A DNA stretch of 64,000 bases from Roseibium album (GTDB lineage Bacteria; Pseudomonadota; Alphaproteobacteria; Rhizobiales; Stappiaceae). The stretch covers positions 248,001 to 312,000 of the forward strand of contig CXTY01000014.1 of assembly GCA_001404055.1 (NCBI GenBank), read 5' to 3'. Below, piece by piece: positions 52,384 through 61,372 of this stretch; position 1 is the first letter of the stretch; every line of letters starts with the position of its first letter. The notes beneath the pieces are model-generated. The model did not search any database and had not been told where the DNA came from. It was given only the letters and a program-made list of their open reading frames with translations. A program made the position numbers and the translations under genes.

Positions 52384-52926
52384 ATGCTCGGCAAAAAAGT
52401 TCCTTTTGTTACCTTCCGCACCCGCGTTCGCGACGAATCCATCGAAGGTTCAAATCCCTTCCGCTGGGAAGACAAAACCAGTGACGACTATTTCAAGGGC
52501 AAGAAGGTCGTCCTCTTTTCCCTGCCCGGTGCATTCACCCCGACATGCTCGACATTCCAGCTTCCCGACTTTGAAAAACTCTTCGAAGAGTTCAAGGCAG
52601 AAGGTGTCGATGAGATCTATTGTGTTTCCGTCAACGACGCATTCGTCATGAATGCCTGGGCGAAGGCGAAGGGCGTTGAGAACGTCAAGGTTATCCCGGA
52701 CGGTTCCGGCGAGTTCACCCGCAAGATGGGCATGCTGGTTGCCAAGGACAATCTCGGCTTTGGTATGCGCTCATGGCGCTACGGTGCTGTCGTCAACGAC
52801 GGTATTGTCGAACAGTGGTTCGAGGAAGTTGGTTTCTCCGACAACTGCGAGAGCGACCCTTATGGCGTTTCCTCACCGCAAAACATTCTTGAAAAACTGC
52901 GCGCTGCCAGGGTTGAAGCTGCTTAA
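52384..52926 (+). CDS. Peroxiredoxin (Prx5 / AhpE-like, TSA family)
   Basis: A 180-residue thioredoxin-fold peroxidase. The peroxidatic cysteine is C55 in PGAFTPTCSTFQLPDFE, the active-site T is in place, and the conserved arginine lies in the SWRYGAVV region. Further cysteines occur near residue 79 (YCVSVND) and in DNCESDPYG near the C-terminus; one may resolve. The chain matches the Prx5-like group (glutaredoxin- or thioredoxin-dependent) that reduces hydrogen and alkyl peroxides. CTGGAGTAA precedes the ATG. It is single and closed by a terminator. Confidence 0.95.
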   Translation: MLGKKVPFVTFRTRVRDESIEGSNPFRWEDKTSDDYFKGKKVVLFSLPGAFTPTCSTFQLPDFEKLFEEFKAEGVDEIYCVSVNDAFVMNAWAKAKGVENVKVIPDGSGEFTRKMGMLVAKDNLGFGMRSWRYGAVVNDGIVEQWFEEVGFSDNCESDPYGVSSPQNILEKLRAARVEAA

Positions 52927-52954
52927 GCAACCTAATAGCCAAACGATTTTGGAG

Positions 52955-52985
52955 ACCCTGGCAATTCGCCGGGGTTTCTTTTTGC
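52955..52985 (+). terminator. Terminator after peroxiredoxin
   Basis: ACCC-T-GGC and GCC-G-GGGT make a stem around AATTC, followed by TTTCTTTTT, 28 bp after the stop. Confidence 0.7.
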
Positions 52986-53048
52986 GCCAGTCAATCTGGT
53001 CTTTCTCGTATCAGCCACTAGATCCTCTGTTTAAGCGGAGGAAATGTG

Positions 53049-53924
53049 ATGCGTTTCATTTTTGCAGTTCTTTTTTCGATAGTTGCCTCATTGAGGCCTG
53101 TGTGGAGCCAGGATGGACCATCAGCGTTTGCAGCATTCGACTTGGCAGGACCATCTGTTCTAAATGATCCGCACGACCTGGCTTTTGGCCCGGACGGACT
53201 GCTTTATGTGGCAGACAAATTCGGCCACCGGATTGCCGTGCTCGACCCGGACACGCTTGAACTTCTTGAAAGTCATGCTGTTGGAAAATTTCCGGGCGTC
53301 CACGACATCTCATTTGGACCGGATGGAAAAATCGCCATCGCGGTCACAGGGCTTAGCAGCGTTTTTGTCTATTCGAGCGTTGATACGCTGAACCTTGCTC
53401 CCAGTTTGATACTGGCTGCTCCGCGGACCGAAGGCGCGCTCTATCACTCCAACGGCCGGATCTATGCCATGGCCGGTGGAACCGGCCATCTGGTTGCTTA
53501 TGAAAACGGCAAGGTTGTCGCAAGCGCCAGCGGGCATCCGGGCGCTCACGACGTTGCAGAAGCACCTGATGGAACGATCTGGGTAGCGGACAATTTCAAT
53601 CGTCGACTGGTTCGCTATTCCCCCGGCCTGCAGCAGTTACAGGTGGTCGATGGTCCCGAGTTCGGCTTTGCGGGGCCGCGGTATCTGGATGTGGACAGTT
53701 TTGGCCGTCTGGTCGTTGCCGATCAAGATGCCCATCGGATTATCATGATCAATCCGGATGGCGAAGAAGGCGCTGAACTTGTGGGTGTGCTGGGTACTGG
53801 TTGGCCCGGTAGTGGCCCGAATGAATTCGACGACCCTGAGGGTGTCGCGGTTCGTGGCAATGAATATTATTTCTCCGACAGCGATAACAACCGGGTCGTT
53901 CGGTATTCTGTCGTGATCAATTGA
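53049..53924 (+). CDS. Exported NHL-repeat beta-propeller protein
   Basis: A 291-residue protein with a signal peptide (MRFIFAVLFSIVASLRPVWSQ) and a chain of NHL/SMP-30-like repeats, each with the pattern DP-HD-aFGPDGxLYVAD: LNDPHDLAFGPDGLLYVADKFGHRI, VHDISFGPDGKIAI, AHDVAEAPDGTIWVADNFNRRL, LDVDSFGRLVVADQDAHRI, and DDPEGVAVRGNEYYFSDSDNNRV. These make about five to six blades of a beta-propeller. It is periplasmic or secreted and lacks other domains. GGAGG precedes ATG 53049. Function unknown; such propellers bind sugars, lactones or proteins. Confidence 0.85.
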   Translation: MRFIFAVLFSIVASLRPVWSQDGPSAFAAFDLAGPSVLNDPHDLAFGPDGLLYVADKFGHRIAVLDPDTLELLESHAVGKFPGVHDISFGPDGKIAIAVTGLSSVFVYSSVDTLNLAPSLILAAPRTEGALYHSNGRIYAMAGGTGHLVAYENGKVVASASGHPGAHDVAEAPDGTIWVADNFNRRLVRYSPGLQQLQVVDGPEFGFAGPRYLDVDSFGRLVVADQDAHRIIMINPDGEEGAELVGVLGTGWPGSGPNEFDDPEGVAVRGNEYYFSDSDNNRVVRYSVVIN

Positions 53925-53930
53925 AAAGGT

Positions 53931-53968
53931 GAAGAACCCGGCCAGCGCAATTCCTGTCCGGGTTCTTC
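53931..53968. terminator. Bidirectional hairpin between the propeller gene and cydX
   Basis: GAAGAACCCGG-N16-CCGGGTTCTTC is a perfect 11-bp stem between two convergent genes. Downstream on the minus side comes ACCTTTTC. It probably stops both transcripts. Confidence 0.75.
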
Positions 53969-53979
53969 AACATACAAAG

Positions 53980-54096
53980 TTACCGGTCGTCGCGGTTCAT
54001 GCGCTCGTCGTCGGAACGCAGTTCAAGCCACATGGCGTTCAGGATTGCCAGGCAACACGCCAGCGGCATTCCAAGGGTCCAGGCAAAATACCACAT
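53980..54096 (-). CDS. cydX: Cytochrome bd oxidase small subunit CydX
   Basis: A 38-residue peptide, too short for routine gene finding. It begins MWYFAWTLGMPLAC with the W-x6-P pattern of CydX/YbgT proteins, has one membrane helix (about residues 4-23), and ends charged (RSDDERMNRDDR). GAGGAG lies about 7-9 nt before the ATG. It starts 11 bp after the cydB stop, the classic position. In E. coli the small subunit is needed for heme-bound stable CydAB. Confidence 0.93.
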   Translation of the reverse strand: MWYFAWTLGMPLACCLAILNAMWLELRSDDERMNRDDR

Positions 54097-54107
54097 GCTT
54101 ATTCTCC

Positions 54108-55265
54108 TCAGTATGCCGTGTGATTGTCACGTTCGATGGTCTCTTCATCCACCTTGCCCCAAAGGACTTTATAGACCCACGCGGTATAGACCAGAATGAG
54201 CGGCAGGAAGATGGCCGTGGCGACCAGCATATTGAACAATGTCCTGTGTGTTGAAGATGCATCCCACACCGTCAGGCTGGCTTCAGGCTGCACGGAAGAA
54301 GGTAGGATGAACGGGAACATGGAAATGCCAACGGTTGCGATAATTCCGGAGACCGCCGTCTTCGAGAACGGAAATATCAACATTTCAAGTCGCGTTTGAA
54401 GCAGCAGCAACGTGCCTATCAACCCAACAAATCCAAGCCCTGGAATAGCCCAAAGATATGGGTAGGCCGTGTAGTTGTTCATCCATGCGCCTGCCTCAAT
54501 GACAGCCTGTTTAGCCAGCGGATTGGCCTGCATGTTCGGGTCGACGTCAGAGGTAATCCGGAACCCTTCAACATAGCCGCTGTAGACAAGATAGCCGCCA
54601 AGCGCAAAAAGAATTATCCCGGAAATGGCAGCGACGGTGCCGAACAATCGCGCCCGCTTTGCTATGTCGCCGCTTGCGCGCATAACCAGCCAGACAGCCC
54701 CGTGCATCACGAGCATTGCAACAGATAACAGTCCGCAGAGCAGTGAAAACGGAGAGAACAGACCGAAGAACGAGCCCTCGTATGTCATGCGCAGATCGTT
54801 ATCCAATGAGAACGGCACACCGAGCAAAACATTGCCAACGGCAACACCGAATACAAGTGCCGGGACAAAGGACCCGGTGAAAAGAGCCCAGTCCCAGGCG
54901 GTCCGCCAGGAAGGATCCGGCCGCTTGGAGCGATACTTGAAAGCAACCGGCCTCAGTATCATTGCCGCGAGCACCACAAACATGGCCAGATAGAAGCCGG
55001 AGAAACTGATGGCATAAAGCGGTGGCCATGCGGCAAATATCGCACCACCCGCGAGAATGAACCAGACTTGGTTCCCTTCCCAGGTTGGGCCAATCGTGTT
55101 GATCACCACGCGTCGCTCAATGTCAGTTTCGGCAACAAAGGGAAGCAAGGCACCAACACCCATGTCGAAGCCATCCATGACGGCAAAGCCGATCAGAAGG
55201 ACCCCCAACAACACCCACCAGATCACTTTCAGCGTCGAGTAATCGATAAACTCATGAAGGATCAT
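54108..55265 (-). CDS. cydB: Cytochrome bd ubiquinol oxidase subunit II CydB
   Basis: A 385-residue membrane protein with about nine hydrophobic helices. Typical CydB features are WWVLLGVLLIGFAVMDGFDMGVGALLPFVA, the NTIGPTWEGNQVWFILAGGAIFAAWPP block and PSSVQPEASLTVWDASSTHRTL. It pairs with CydA as the quinol-oxidising high-affinity oxygen reductase of the cytoplasmic membrane. Only 5 bp separate it from cydA. Confidence 0.97.
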   Translation of the reverse strand: MILHEFIDYSTLKVIWWVLLGVLLIGFAVMDGFDMGVGALLPFVAETDIERRVVINTIGPTWEGNQVWFILAGGAIFAAWPPLYAISFSGFYLAMFVVLAAMILRPVAFKYRSKRPDPSWRTAWDWALFTGSFVPALVFGVAVGNVLLGVPFSLDNDLRMTYEGSFFGLFSPFSLLCGLLSVAMLVMHGAVWLVMRASGDIAKRARLFGTVAAISGIILFALGGYLVYSGYVEGFRITSDVDPNMQANPLAKQAVIEAGAWMNNYTAYPYLWAIPGLGFVGLIGTLLLLQTRLEMLIFPFSKTAVSGIIATVGISMFPFILPSSVQPEASLTVWDASSTHRTLFNMLVATAIFLPLILVYTAWVYKVLWGKVDEETIERDNHTAY

Positions 55266-55270
55266 GTTTC

Positions 55271-56875
55271 TTACTCCGCTGGAACTGTGGCTGCACCGGA
55301 GACCGGTTGCTCGGCGGTGGGTTGCTGGCCATCAGCCGGTTCGCCATCGTCCGGGCCGATCTTGATATATTTGATCATCAACGCGACCTCGATCACCAGC
55401 AGCGTACTGTACAGCACCACAAATCCGGCAAGCGTCAGCAAAACTTCTGTCACCGAGAGGCTGGAGACCCCAACCGAAGTTGGAAGCATACTCTCTATGA
55501 TCCAGGGCTGGCGGCCATATTCGGCGATAAACCATCCCATCTCACAGGCTATAAACGGAAGCGGGATAGACCAGACCGCAAGATGCAGTATCCAGCGGCG
55601 TTTTTCGCGCAAGACATCCAGACGGCCCTTAGACGAATAATAGAAGAGCACGGACGTGAACACGATGAAGTAGAAACCGCAGGCCACCATGATCCTGAAG
55701 GCATAAAACATCGGGAACACATTCGGCACCGTGGACCATGCTGCGGCCTCGACTTGCTCCGTCGTCGCTTCCATCGGGTTGTCGGTGTAGGGCAACAACA
55801 GGTAGGCAAACCCAAGTGAATTGGCGTTCTGCTCAAAAGTCTCGCGGATGTCTTCGCCTGCAGTTTCCGGATTGGCACGTATTTTCTGCAAGGCGTCCCA
55901 GGCGATCGCACCTTGGCGGATACGATCCTTGGATCGATCAACGAGATCTTTGATGCCGGGGATGACTGTGTCGAGAGACCGTGTTGCGATCAAGCCCATT
56001 ACATAAGGAATTTCAATCGCGTAAAGATTTTCCCGCTTTTCCATGTCGGGCCAAGCAACAATATGGAATGAGGCCGGAGCAGGCTCGGTTTCCCACATGG
56101 CTTCCATGGTTGCCAATTTCATTTTTTGGTTGAGGTTAGCCTCATATCCGCTTTCGTCACCGAGCACGACAACAGACAGCGCCGACGCAAACCCAAAGGC
56201 GGAGGCAATCGCCATGGAACGTTTTGCTATTGCAACATGCCGTCCCTGGAGCAGATACCAGGCCGAAACGCCCAACATGAACATGGCGGCGGTCACATAA
56301 CCGGCGGAAACGGTGTGAACAAACTTGGCTTGTGCGACGGGATTAAACAGCACATCGAAGAAGCTGGTAACTTCCATGCGCATCGTGTCCGGGTTGAACA
56401 TCGATCCGACCGGATTTTGCATCCAGCCGTTGGCGATCAAAATCCAAAGCGCCGAAAAGTTGGTGCCAATCGCGACAGCCCAGGTTGCTGCGAGGTGCTG
56501 GCGCTTGGAAAGCTTGTCCCACCCGAAAAAGAAAAGACCTACAAATGTCGCTTCCATGAAGAAGGCCATCAAGCCTTCGATCGCCAGAGGCGCGCCGAAA
56601 ACGTCGCCGACATACTGTGAGAAATAGGCCCAGTTCATGCCGAACTGGAATTCCATCGTCAATCCGGTCGCAACGCCGAGAACAAAATTGATGCCGAAAA
56701 GCGTGCCCCAAAACTTGACCATCCGTTTCCAGATCTCGCGACCGGTCATCACATAGACCGTTTCCATCGTTGCGAGCAGAATGGATAGTCCAATCGTCAG
56801 GGGCACAAACAGGAAGTGGTACAGCGCTGTCATGGCAAATTGCAGCCGGGACAGGTCAACGACGTCGAATTCCAT
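55271..56875 (-). CDS. cydA: Cytochrome bd ubiquinol oxidase subunit I CydA
   Basis: A 534-residue membrane protein that carries hemes b558, b595 and d. Heme ligands are found in the regions ALYHFLFVPLTIG (N-terminal His), KFVHTVSAGYVTAAMF (second His) and FRIMVACGF (Met). The periplasmic Q loop is of the long type, as in E. coli (KRENLYAIEIPYVMGLIATRSLDT, then about 100 residues to NVFPMFYAFR). ATG 56875 has GGGGGAAGAGG upstream; the frame beyond it to 56911 is not conserved. The gene is separated from cydC by about 430 bp and so probably has its own promoter. Confidence 0.97.
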   Translation of the reverse strand: MEFDVVDLSRLQFAMTALYHFLFVPLTIGLSILLATMETVYVMTGREIWKRMVKFWGTLFGINFVLGVATGLTMEFQFGMNWAYFSQYVGDVFGAPLAIEGLMAFFMEATFVGLFFFGWDKLSKRQHLAATWAVAIGTNFSALWILIANGWMQNPVGSMFNPDTMRMEVTSFFDVLFNPVAQAKFVHTVSAGYVTAAMFMLGVSAWYLLQGRHVAIAKRSMAIASAFGFASALSVVVLGDESGYEANLNQKMKLATMEAMWETEPAPASFHIVAWPDMEKRENLYAIEIPYVMGLIATRSLDTVIPGIKDLVDRSKDRIRQGAIAWDALQKIRANPETAGEDIRETFEQNANSLGFAYLLLPYTDNPMEATTEQVEAAAWSTVPNVFPMFYAFRIMVACGFYFIVFTSVLFYYSSKGRLDVLREKRRWILHLAVWSIPLPFIACEMGWFIAEYGRQPWIIESMLPTSVGVSSLSVTEVLLTLAGFVVLYSTLLVIEVALMIKYIKIGPDDGEPADGQQPTAEQPVSGAATVPAE

Positions 56876-57305
56876 CCTCTTCCCCCTTTTCAAGCCGGAT
56901 AAGACTTGCAAACAAAATCAGCGTGAAGGCACACATTGCAAATTTGTCGGATGATCGCATGCCATGCTTTGGCACATCACAAGAAATCTTTTAAAAACAA
57001 ACTCTTGCAAATATTCAATCACGCAAATCCTTTTCGTTCCAGCCAGAGATCGATTACTGGCAACCGCCCATTCTGGAAAAATTGCGAGGCATATTCCGCC
57101 TCACTCTCTCCAAAAACTGCCATTCGCGTCTCCTGTCAGCAAACCGACCGGAACATGAGTCTTCAACCGGGCTGATCGTGGCCCAGCCTCTTTACAAGGT
57201 CAATGCAACAGATCGTAAACAACAACCTGAAATCGCAGTACTAAGAGCGTTAAGCGCCCATTTCTGGAGTCTGCACCAACACCAAACGTCTTATGGGGGA
57301 TCTGT
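56876..57305. other. Gap between cydC and cydA
   Basis: About 430 bp between genes on the same strand. It is AT-rich and contains several TTGCAA-type repeats (near 56908, 56937 and 57003). An imperfect FNR-like site, TTGAATATTTGCAA read on the minus strand, lies near 57003-57016, but it differs from TTGAT-N4-ATCAA. I cannot tell a true promoter element from chance. No gene is seen. Confidence 0.35.
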
Positions 57306-58952
57306 TCAGATGTGAATGATCCGGTCTGCCGACCTCAACTCAAGGTCCTTGTGGGCAATCATCAGAACTGAAGCTTGTCCCTTGAATTCAAGAAAGCGCG
57401 TCAGCACATCCTGCGCGATTGCGGTATCCAGTCCTTCGGTCATTTCATCGAGAATAAAGAGATCCGGCCTTGTCAAAAATGCGCGCGCCAAAGCCAGCCG
57501 TCGTTGCTCACCGCCCGACAGCCCAAGACCACCTTCACCAAGAACGGTATTCAGGCCACGAGAGCTCTCGGCAATCCGGTCACTTAGGGCCGCCCTTTCT
57601 AGCGCCTCCCACAGTTCTTCTTCTGTCACCCCTGCTTTCGCAATCCGCAAGTTGACGGCAATCGTATCGTTGAAGAGATGAGGCTTTTGACCGATCACTG
57701 TCACTGATTTGCGTAAATCCACTTCGTCAAACCCTTGAAGATTACAGCCGTTCAAAAGGACGTCTCCGGTGTCAGGAACCCGAAGACGGGAAGCCAGTGC
57801 TGCAAGCGTGCTCTTGCCGCTGCCGCTCCGCCCGGCCACAGCAACCACTTCTCCCTTGTTCACTTCCAGTGAGACACTATCGAGTACCTCTCTATCGGCC
57901 CCCGGATACCTGTAGGATACATTTTTAAATCGCAGAACGTGGTCTACTTTTTCATCAACCGCTGCGCCGTTTGGCGCTTGCCCCGCTGGTAAAACCAGAT
58001 TGTCTACTGGTTGCCGCGTGGTCCTGCTGGCGGCAAGCGCAATTCGTGGAAGTTTGGAGAGCCCAGGCAACATCTGCCCGAACAATTCCGGCAACGCCAT
58101 GACCACCAATACCAGTCCAACGGCCAATGTAGGTGTCACGACGCCTTCAACAACGCTCCACACACAGACAACCAGGAATGCCGCCAGAAACACCTGCCCC
58201 AAAAATGATGATGCGGATGTCAGCCTGGTCGAGCGAAGCTGTTCGACTTCCTCATAACGGGCAAGTCGTTCATTCGCTGACAAGACGGTCTGAGTTGCGC
58301 CTTCCAGGCCACCATAAATTGCGAGATCTCTCCGACTGGCTGCCAACTCCGCAGCGCGCATACGCATTGCCTCGGAGGCTGCATCAGCCAGTCGGGCAGT
58401 TTTCTTCTCGGATCGGACCAGTGCAACGCTGGCAAGCACAGCGTAAGCGGAAAGAAGAACCACGCCCGTTATGAAAATGCCTGTCGAGATAGACACCCAG
58501 AACAGAACCAGTCCGAATGCGCAGGCAAGCGATAGGAAAATCGGAACAACCAGTCTCAGGTAGATCGTATCAAGTGCATCGATGTCCTGGGTAAGACGAT
58601 TGAGCAAAATACCGGATCGTGTGCCGGATGCGTCTCTTGCCACGAAAGTGGAAAACAATCGGTTTCTGAGACCGGTCAGAAATTTGAAAGTAGCGTCATG
58701 GGTTAGAACCCGCTCGCCGTATCGCCCGCCGGTTCTGATAATCGCCAATGCACGGATGATTGCGCTTGGTGCGAAGATATTCAGAAAGGCCCCGCTTAGT
58801 CCCGCGATCGCAGCAGCAGTGATGAACCATCCTGAAACACCAAGCAGAAGGATGCCGGCCGCAGCTGGAAGTATCGCAACCAGCAAGCCAATCCAGAATG
58901 CAACGCGATCCTGCTGGTGCTGCGAGCAAATCGTATCCCAAACCGCCCTCAT
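57306..58952 (-). CDS. cydC: Heterodimeric ABC exporter half CydC
   Basis: A 548-residue type IV ABC exporter half: six-helix membrane domain (about 1-310) and ATPase domain (340-548). Walker A is AGRSGSGKSTL, signature LSGGEQRRLALARA, Walker B FILDEMTEGLD. The ILLNRLTQDIDALDTIYLR loop is typical of CydC. With CydD it exports glutathione and cysteine to the periplasm (or moves heme), which is needed to assemble cytochrome bd. It overlaps cydD by 4 bp and lies upstream of cydAB on the same strand. Confidence 0.94.
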   Translation of the reverse strand: MRAVWDTICSQHQQDRVAFWIGLLVAILPAAAGILLLGVSGWFITAAAIAGLSGAFLNIFAPSAIIRALAIIRTGGRYGERVLTHDATFKFLTGLRNRLFSTFVARDASGTRSGILLNRLTQDIDALDTIYLRLVVPIFLSLACAFGLVLFWVSISTGIFITGVVLLSAYAVLASVALVRSEKKTARLADAASEAMRMRAAELAASRRDLAIYGGLEGATQTVLSANERLARYEEVEQLRSTRLTSASSFLGQVFLAAFLVVCVWSVVEGVVTPTLAVGLVLVVMALPELFGQMLPGLSKLPRIALAASRTTRQPVDNLVLPAGQAPNGAAVDEKVDHVLRFKNVSYRYPGADREVLDSVSLEVNKGEVVAVAGRSGSGKSTLAALASRLRVPDTGDVLLNGCNLQGFDEVDLRKSVTVIGQKPHLFNDTIAVNLRIAKAGVTEEELWEALERAALSDRIAESSRGLNTVLGEGGLGLSGGEQRRLALARAFLTRPDLFILDEMTEGLDTAIAQDVLTRFLEFKGQASVLMIAHKDLELRSADRIIHI

Positions 58953-60760
58953 GCCATCGCCTCCGCGAGGACGTGAGGTCTGAGAGTAGCAAGCTCAACC
59001 TTGCGTCCTTTGATTGCTAAAACCGCCGAGTCATGAGTTGCAATCATGGTCGTACGGCCCTTGGACAGTGCCACAAGTCCTTTGATGACATCAGCAGCCG
59101 TTTCTTCATCCAGACCGGCAGTCGGCTCATCGACAAGAAGTATCTTCGCGCCTTGGCGCATTGCGGCACGCGCTAAAGCTATGCGGCGGATTTCGCCTAC
59201 GGAAAGTCCAAAGCCGTCTTCGCCCAAAGGTGTCGCGAGCCCTTTGGGCAAGCGCCTGACCAGTTCGGCAGCACCGGCGAGTTGTAACGCCTTCCAAAGC
59301 TTTTCATCCGTGGCTTGGTACCCTTGTGGCAGGCCTTTTAGAAGGTTGGCTTTCACACTGCCATGAAACAATCGCGGTTCCTGCCCAAGCCACATGATAT
59401 TCTGGCGTAGATGGAAAGCCACTTGCCGGGCGGGATATTCACCAATTGAAATTTCGCCCTCCTGGGGCGCATGAAATCCGAGAACACAGTCGAGAAGCGT
59501 TGTTTTTCCGCAGCCGCTTGGTCCGCTCAAAAGTACAATTTCACCTGGCTCAACGCTGAGACTGAAGTTCTTGAAGACCTGCTGCCCGCACAAGTTCAGG
59601 GAGATCTTTCGAAAACTGATAGCAGGCGCTATGGCAAAACCGGTCGGTTCATCGTTTTTCGGTTTTTCAACTGTCTCAGCTGTTTCAGAGGCAAGCTGTA
59701 TCTCGCCCATGAGCTCCGACAACTTCTCCTGCGCTGCCAGGCCAGCTGCCCGGTCATGATAGGCCGCAGCATAAGCCCTGAGGGGTGCGAAAAACTCCGG
59801 TGCCAGCAGCAAGACAAATAACCCGCCGGCAAAACTCAAGGGCGCCCCCCAGGTGCCAATCGTGATATCGCCAAGCAGGGAAAAGCCTACATAAACTGCA
59901 CAGAACGCGATGCCAAGTGCCGAAAAAAGCTCCAGCACTGTTGATGAGAGGAATGCAATTTTCAGCACCTGCATGGTACTTGTGCGAAATGCCTCCCCGG
60001 CATCACGGATATCATTTTTTGTCCGGCCAAGCGCACCAAACAGCCTCAGAGTTTCCAGCCCTTTAATACGATCCATAAGAACACCACTCAATCGTGTCAG
60101 CTCTTCCTGCTGGTTCGCACTCGCCGCCTTGGCCCGCATACCGATCAAGGCCATAAATACCGGGATGAGAGGGCCCGAAATCAGCAAGATAAGTGCGGCC
60201 AACCAGCTGAACCAGGCTGTCACAACGACGATTCCAACAGGCACAAGGCGAACCCGCACGCTCTGAAGCGCAAAACTCCCGTAGTAAGGCCCGAGTTTGT
60301 CCACCTGTTCGCTCACATGTGATGCGAAGGCGCCTGAAGAGGGAAATTCAGATGCAGGAGAACACAAGGCACTAGCCCGCAAAAGATCCTCTCGCGCACG
60401 ACTTTGAATGGATCGAGCTATCCTGCGAGCCAAATTGAGAGCACGATGTTGCAAACCAACGCGAAGCAGAGCGATCGCGATTACGCCGAACGCTGCCAAT
60501 AGTGCTGGAAATAGAAGTTTCTCCCAGGCGGTTTCATGCTGCAGACTGGACGTTGATATTTCTGGAAGTACGCTGACGGCAAAGGCAATCAGCCCGGCCT
60601 GGCCGACCCATAGAAGATCCGAAATCGCGTAAAGCACGCCGGAACGGTGAAGAGTACTTTGTTCTGTCGCCGTCGGCTGCCCAATTCGCGGAAGTCTATC
60701 CGCGACGGCTCTTGCCGCTCCACCCAACAGGTTCCTGTCTTTCAAGTCCGTTTTTGTCAT
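58949..60760 (-). CDS. cydD: Heterodimeric ABC exporter half CydD
   Basis: A 603-residue half-transporter: six membrane helices and an ATPase domain with Walker A SGPSGCGKTTLLD, the signature LSVGEIRRIALARAAM (V in place of the usual G, E in place of Q), and Walker B ILLVDEPTAGLDEE. CydD-specific motifs include EQVDKLGPYYGSFALQS and AGLRAYAAAYHDRAAGLAA-type regions. It starts the cydDC-cydAB-cydX cluster. No convincing ribosome-binding site precedes ATG 60760. Confidence 0.93.
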   Translation of the reverse strand: MTKTDLKDRNLLGGAARAVADRLPRIGQPTATEQSTLHRSGVLYAISDLLWVGQAGLIAFAVSVLPEISTSSLQHETAWEKLLFPALLAAFGVIAIALLRVGLQHRALNLARRIARSIQSRAREDLLRASALCSPASEFPSSGAFASHVSEQVDKLGPYYGSFALQSVRVRLVPVGIVVVTAWFSWLAALILLISGPLIPVFMALIGMRAKAASANQQEELTRLSGVLMDRIKGLETLRLFGALGRTKNDIRDAGEAFRTSTMQVLKIAFLSSTVLELFSALGIAFCAVYVGFSLLGDITIGTWGAPLSFAGGLFVLLLAPEFFAPLRAYAAAYHDRAAGLAAQEKLSELMGEIQLASETAETVEKPKNDEPTGFAIAPAISFRKISLNLCGQQVFKNFSLSVEPGEIVLLSGPSGCGKTTLLDCVLGFHAPQEGEISIGEYPARQVAFHLRQNIMWLGQEPRLFHGSVKANLLKGLPQGYQATDEKLWKALQLAGAAELVRRLPKGLATPLGEDGFGLSVGEIRRIALARAAMRQGAKILLVDEPTAGLDEETAADVIKGLVALSKGRTTMIATHDSAVLAIKGRKVELATLRPHVLAEAMA

Positions 60761-60909
60761 CAGCGGATTAGGGTTCCGACTTACTCGATCATGATCAAAA
60801 GCTGGTGCCGCGACATCAGCCCTGAGTGTCTTACAAGCTCATGAGAAATCACACCAGCGGTCCGATTGATTTTTGAGATCTGACTGAAAAATTTCGAAGT
60901 GACGCACTG

Positions 60910-60931
60910 TCCTGACAGGATGTTGTCAGGA
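60910..60931. promoter_or_regulatory. Operator candidate TCCTGACA-N6-TGTCAGGA
   Basis: A perfect 8-bp inverted repeat lies in the leader of the small monooxygenase-like gene, 55 bp before its ATG. No regulator gene adjoins. Similar dyads are typical of dimeric repressors, and it could equally form an RNA hairpin. The regulator is unknown. Confidence 0.5.
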
Positions 60932-60986
60932 GGCCTGTGCGATGAAAGAACACAGGGAATATCCCCTTTTATACATGGAGATAGAC

Positions 60987-61304
60987 ATGATTGAGTCTTG
61001 CCTTGAACTGGTAATTTTCAAAGTCAAAGACACGGATAAAGCACGCATTGCCCGCAGAGCAGCGCAAGATACCGTAAAAAACTACGACGGTTTCCTTTCC
61101 TGGACTGCTTACGAATCCTGCGAAGAAAAAAACCTCTTTGCGGATGTCGTTTTATGGCGAGACCTAAAGACTGCCAAGGAAGCCGCTGAGAAAGTCATAA
61201 AGGATCCGGCCTTTGCGGCGATCATGGCAGAGATCGATGGTTTGGTGACCATGTCTCACTACAAGGCCGATCGGGTTGTTGAAGCAGACGCACTAGCTGC
61301 TTGA
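60987..61304 (+). CDS. Small ABM/stress-response-like protein
   Basis: A 105-residue protein of the dimeric alpha-beta-barrel type: LELVIFKVKDTDKARIARRAAQDTVKNYDGFLSW, FADVVLWRDLKTAKEAAEKVIKDPAFAAIMAEID. This resembles antibiotic-biosynthesis-monooxygenase-like or DUF4440-unrelated proteins found beside YafY-type regulators. ATG 60987 has GGAG 7 nt upstream; further in-frame ATGs at 60975 and 60942 are less well placed. An inverted repeat upstream suggests repression. Catalytic function is not shown. Confidence 0.75.
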   Translation: MIESCLELVIFKVKDTDKARIARRAAQDTVKNYDGFLSWTAYESCEEKNLFADVVLWRDLKTAKEAAEKVIKDPAFAAIMAEIDGLVTMSHYKADRVVEADALAA

Positions 61305-61372
61305 CCTTTTGCATGGCGGAATGGGCTGCACATGTGCGTCGTCCATTCCGCCAACCTCGTTGCTATCGCCGG

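Noticed and set aside
57003-57016. FNR box upstream of cydA
   Set aside because: TTGAATATTTGCAA differs from TTGAT-N4-ATCAA at key positions, so I do not annotate it as an FNR site.
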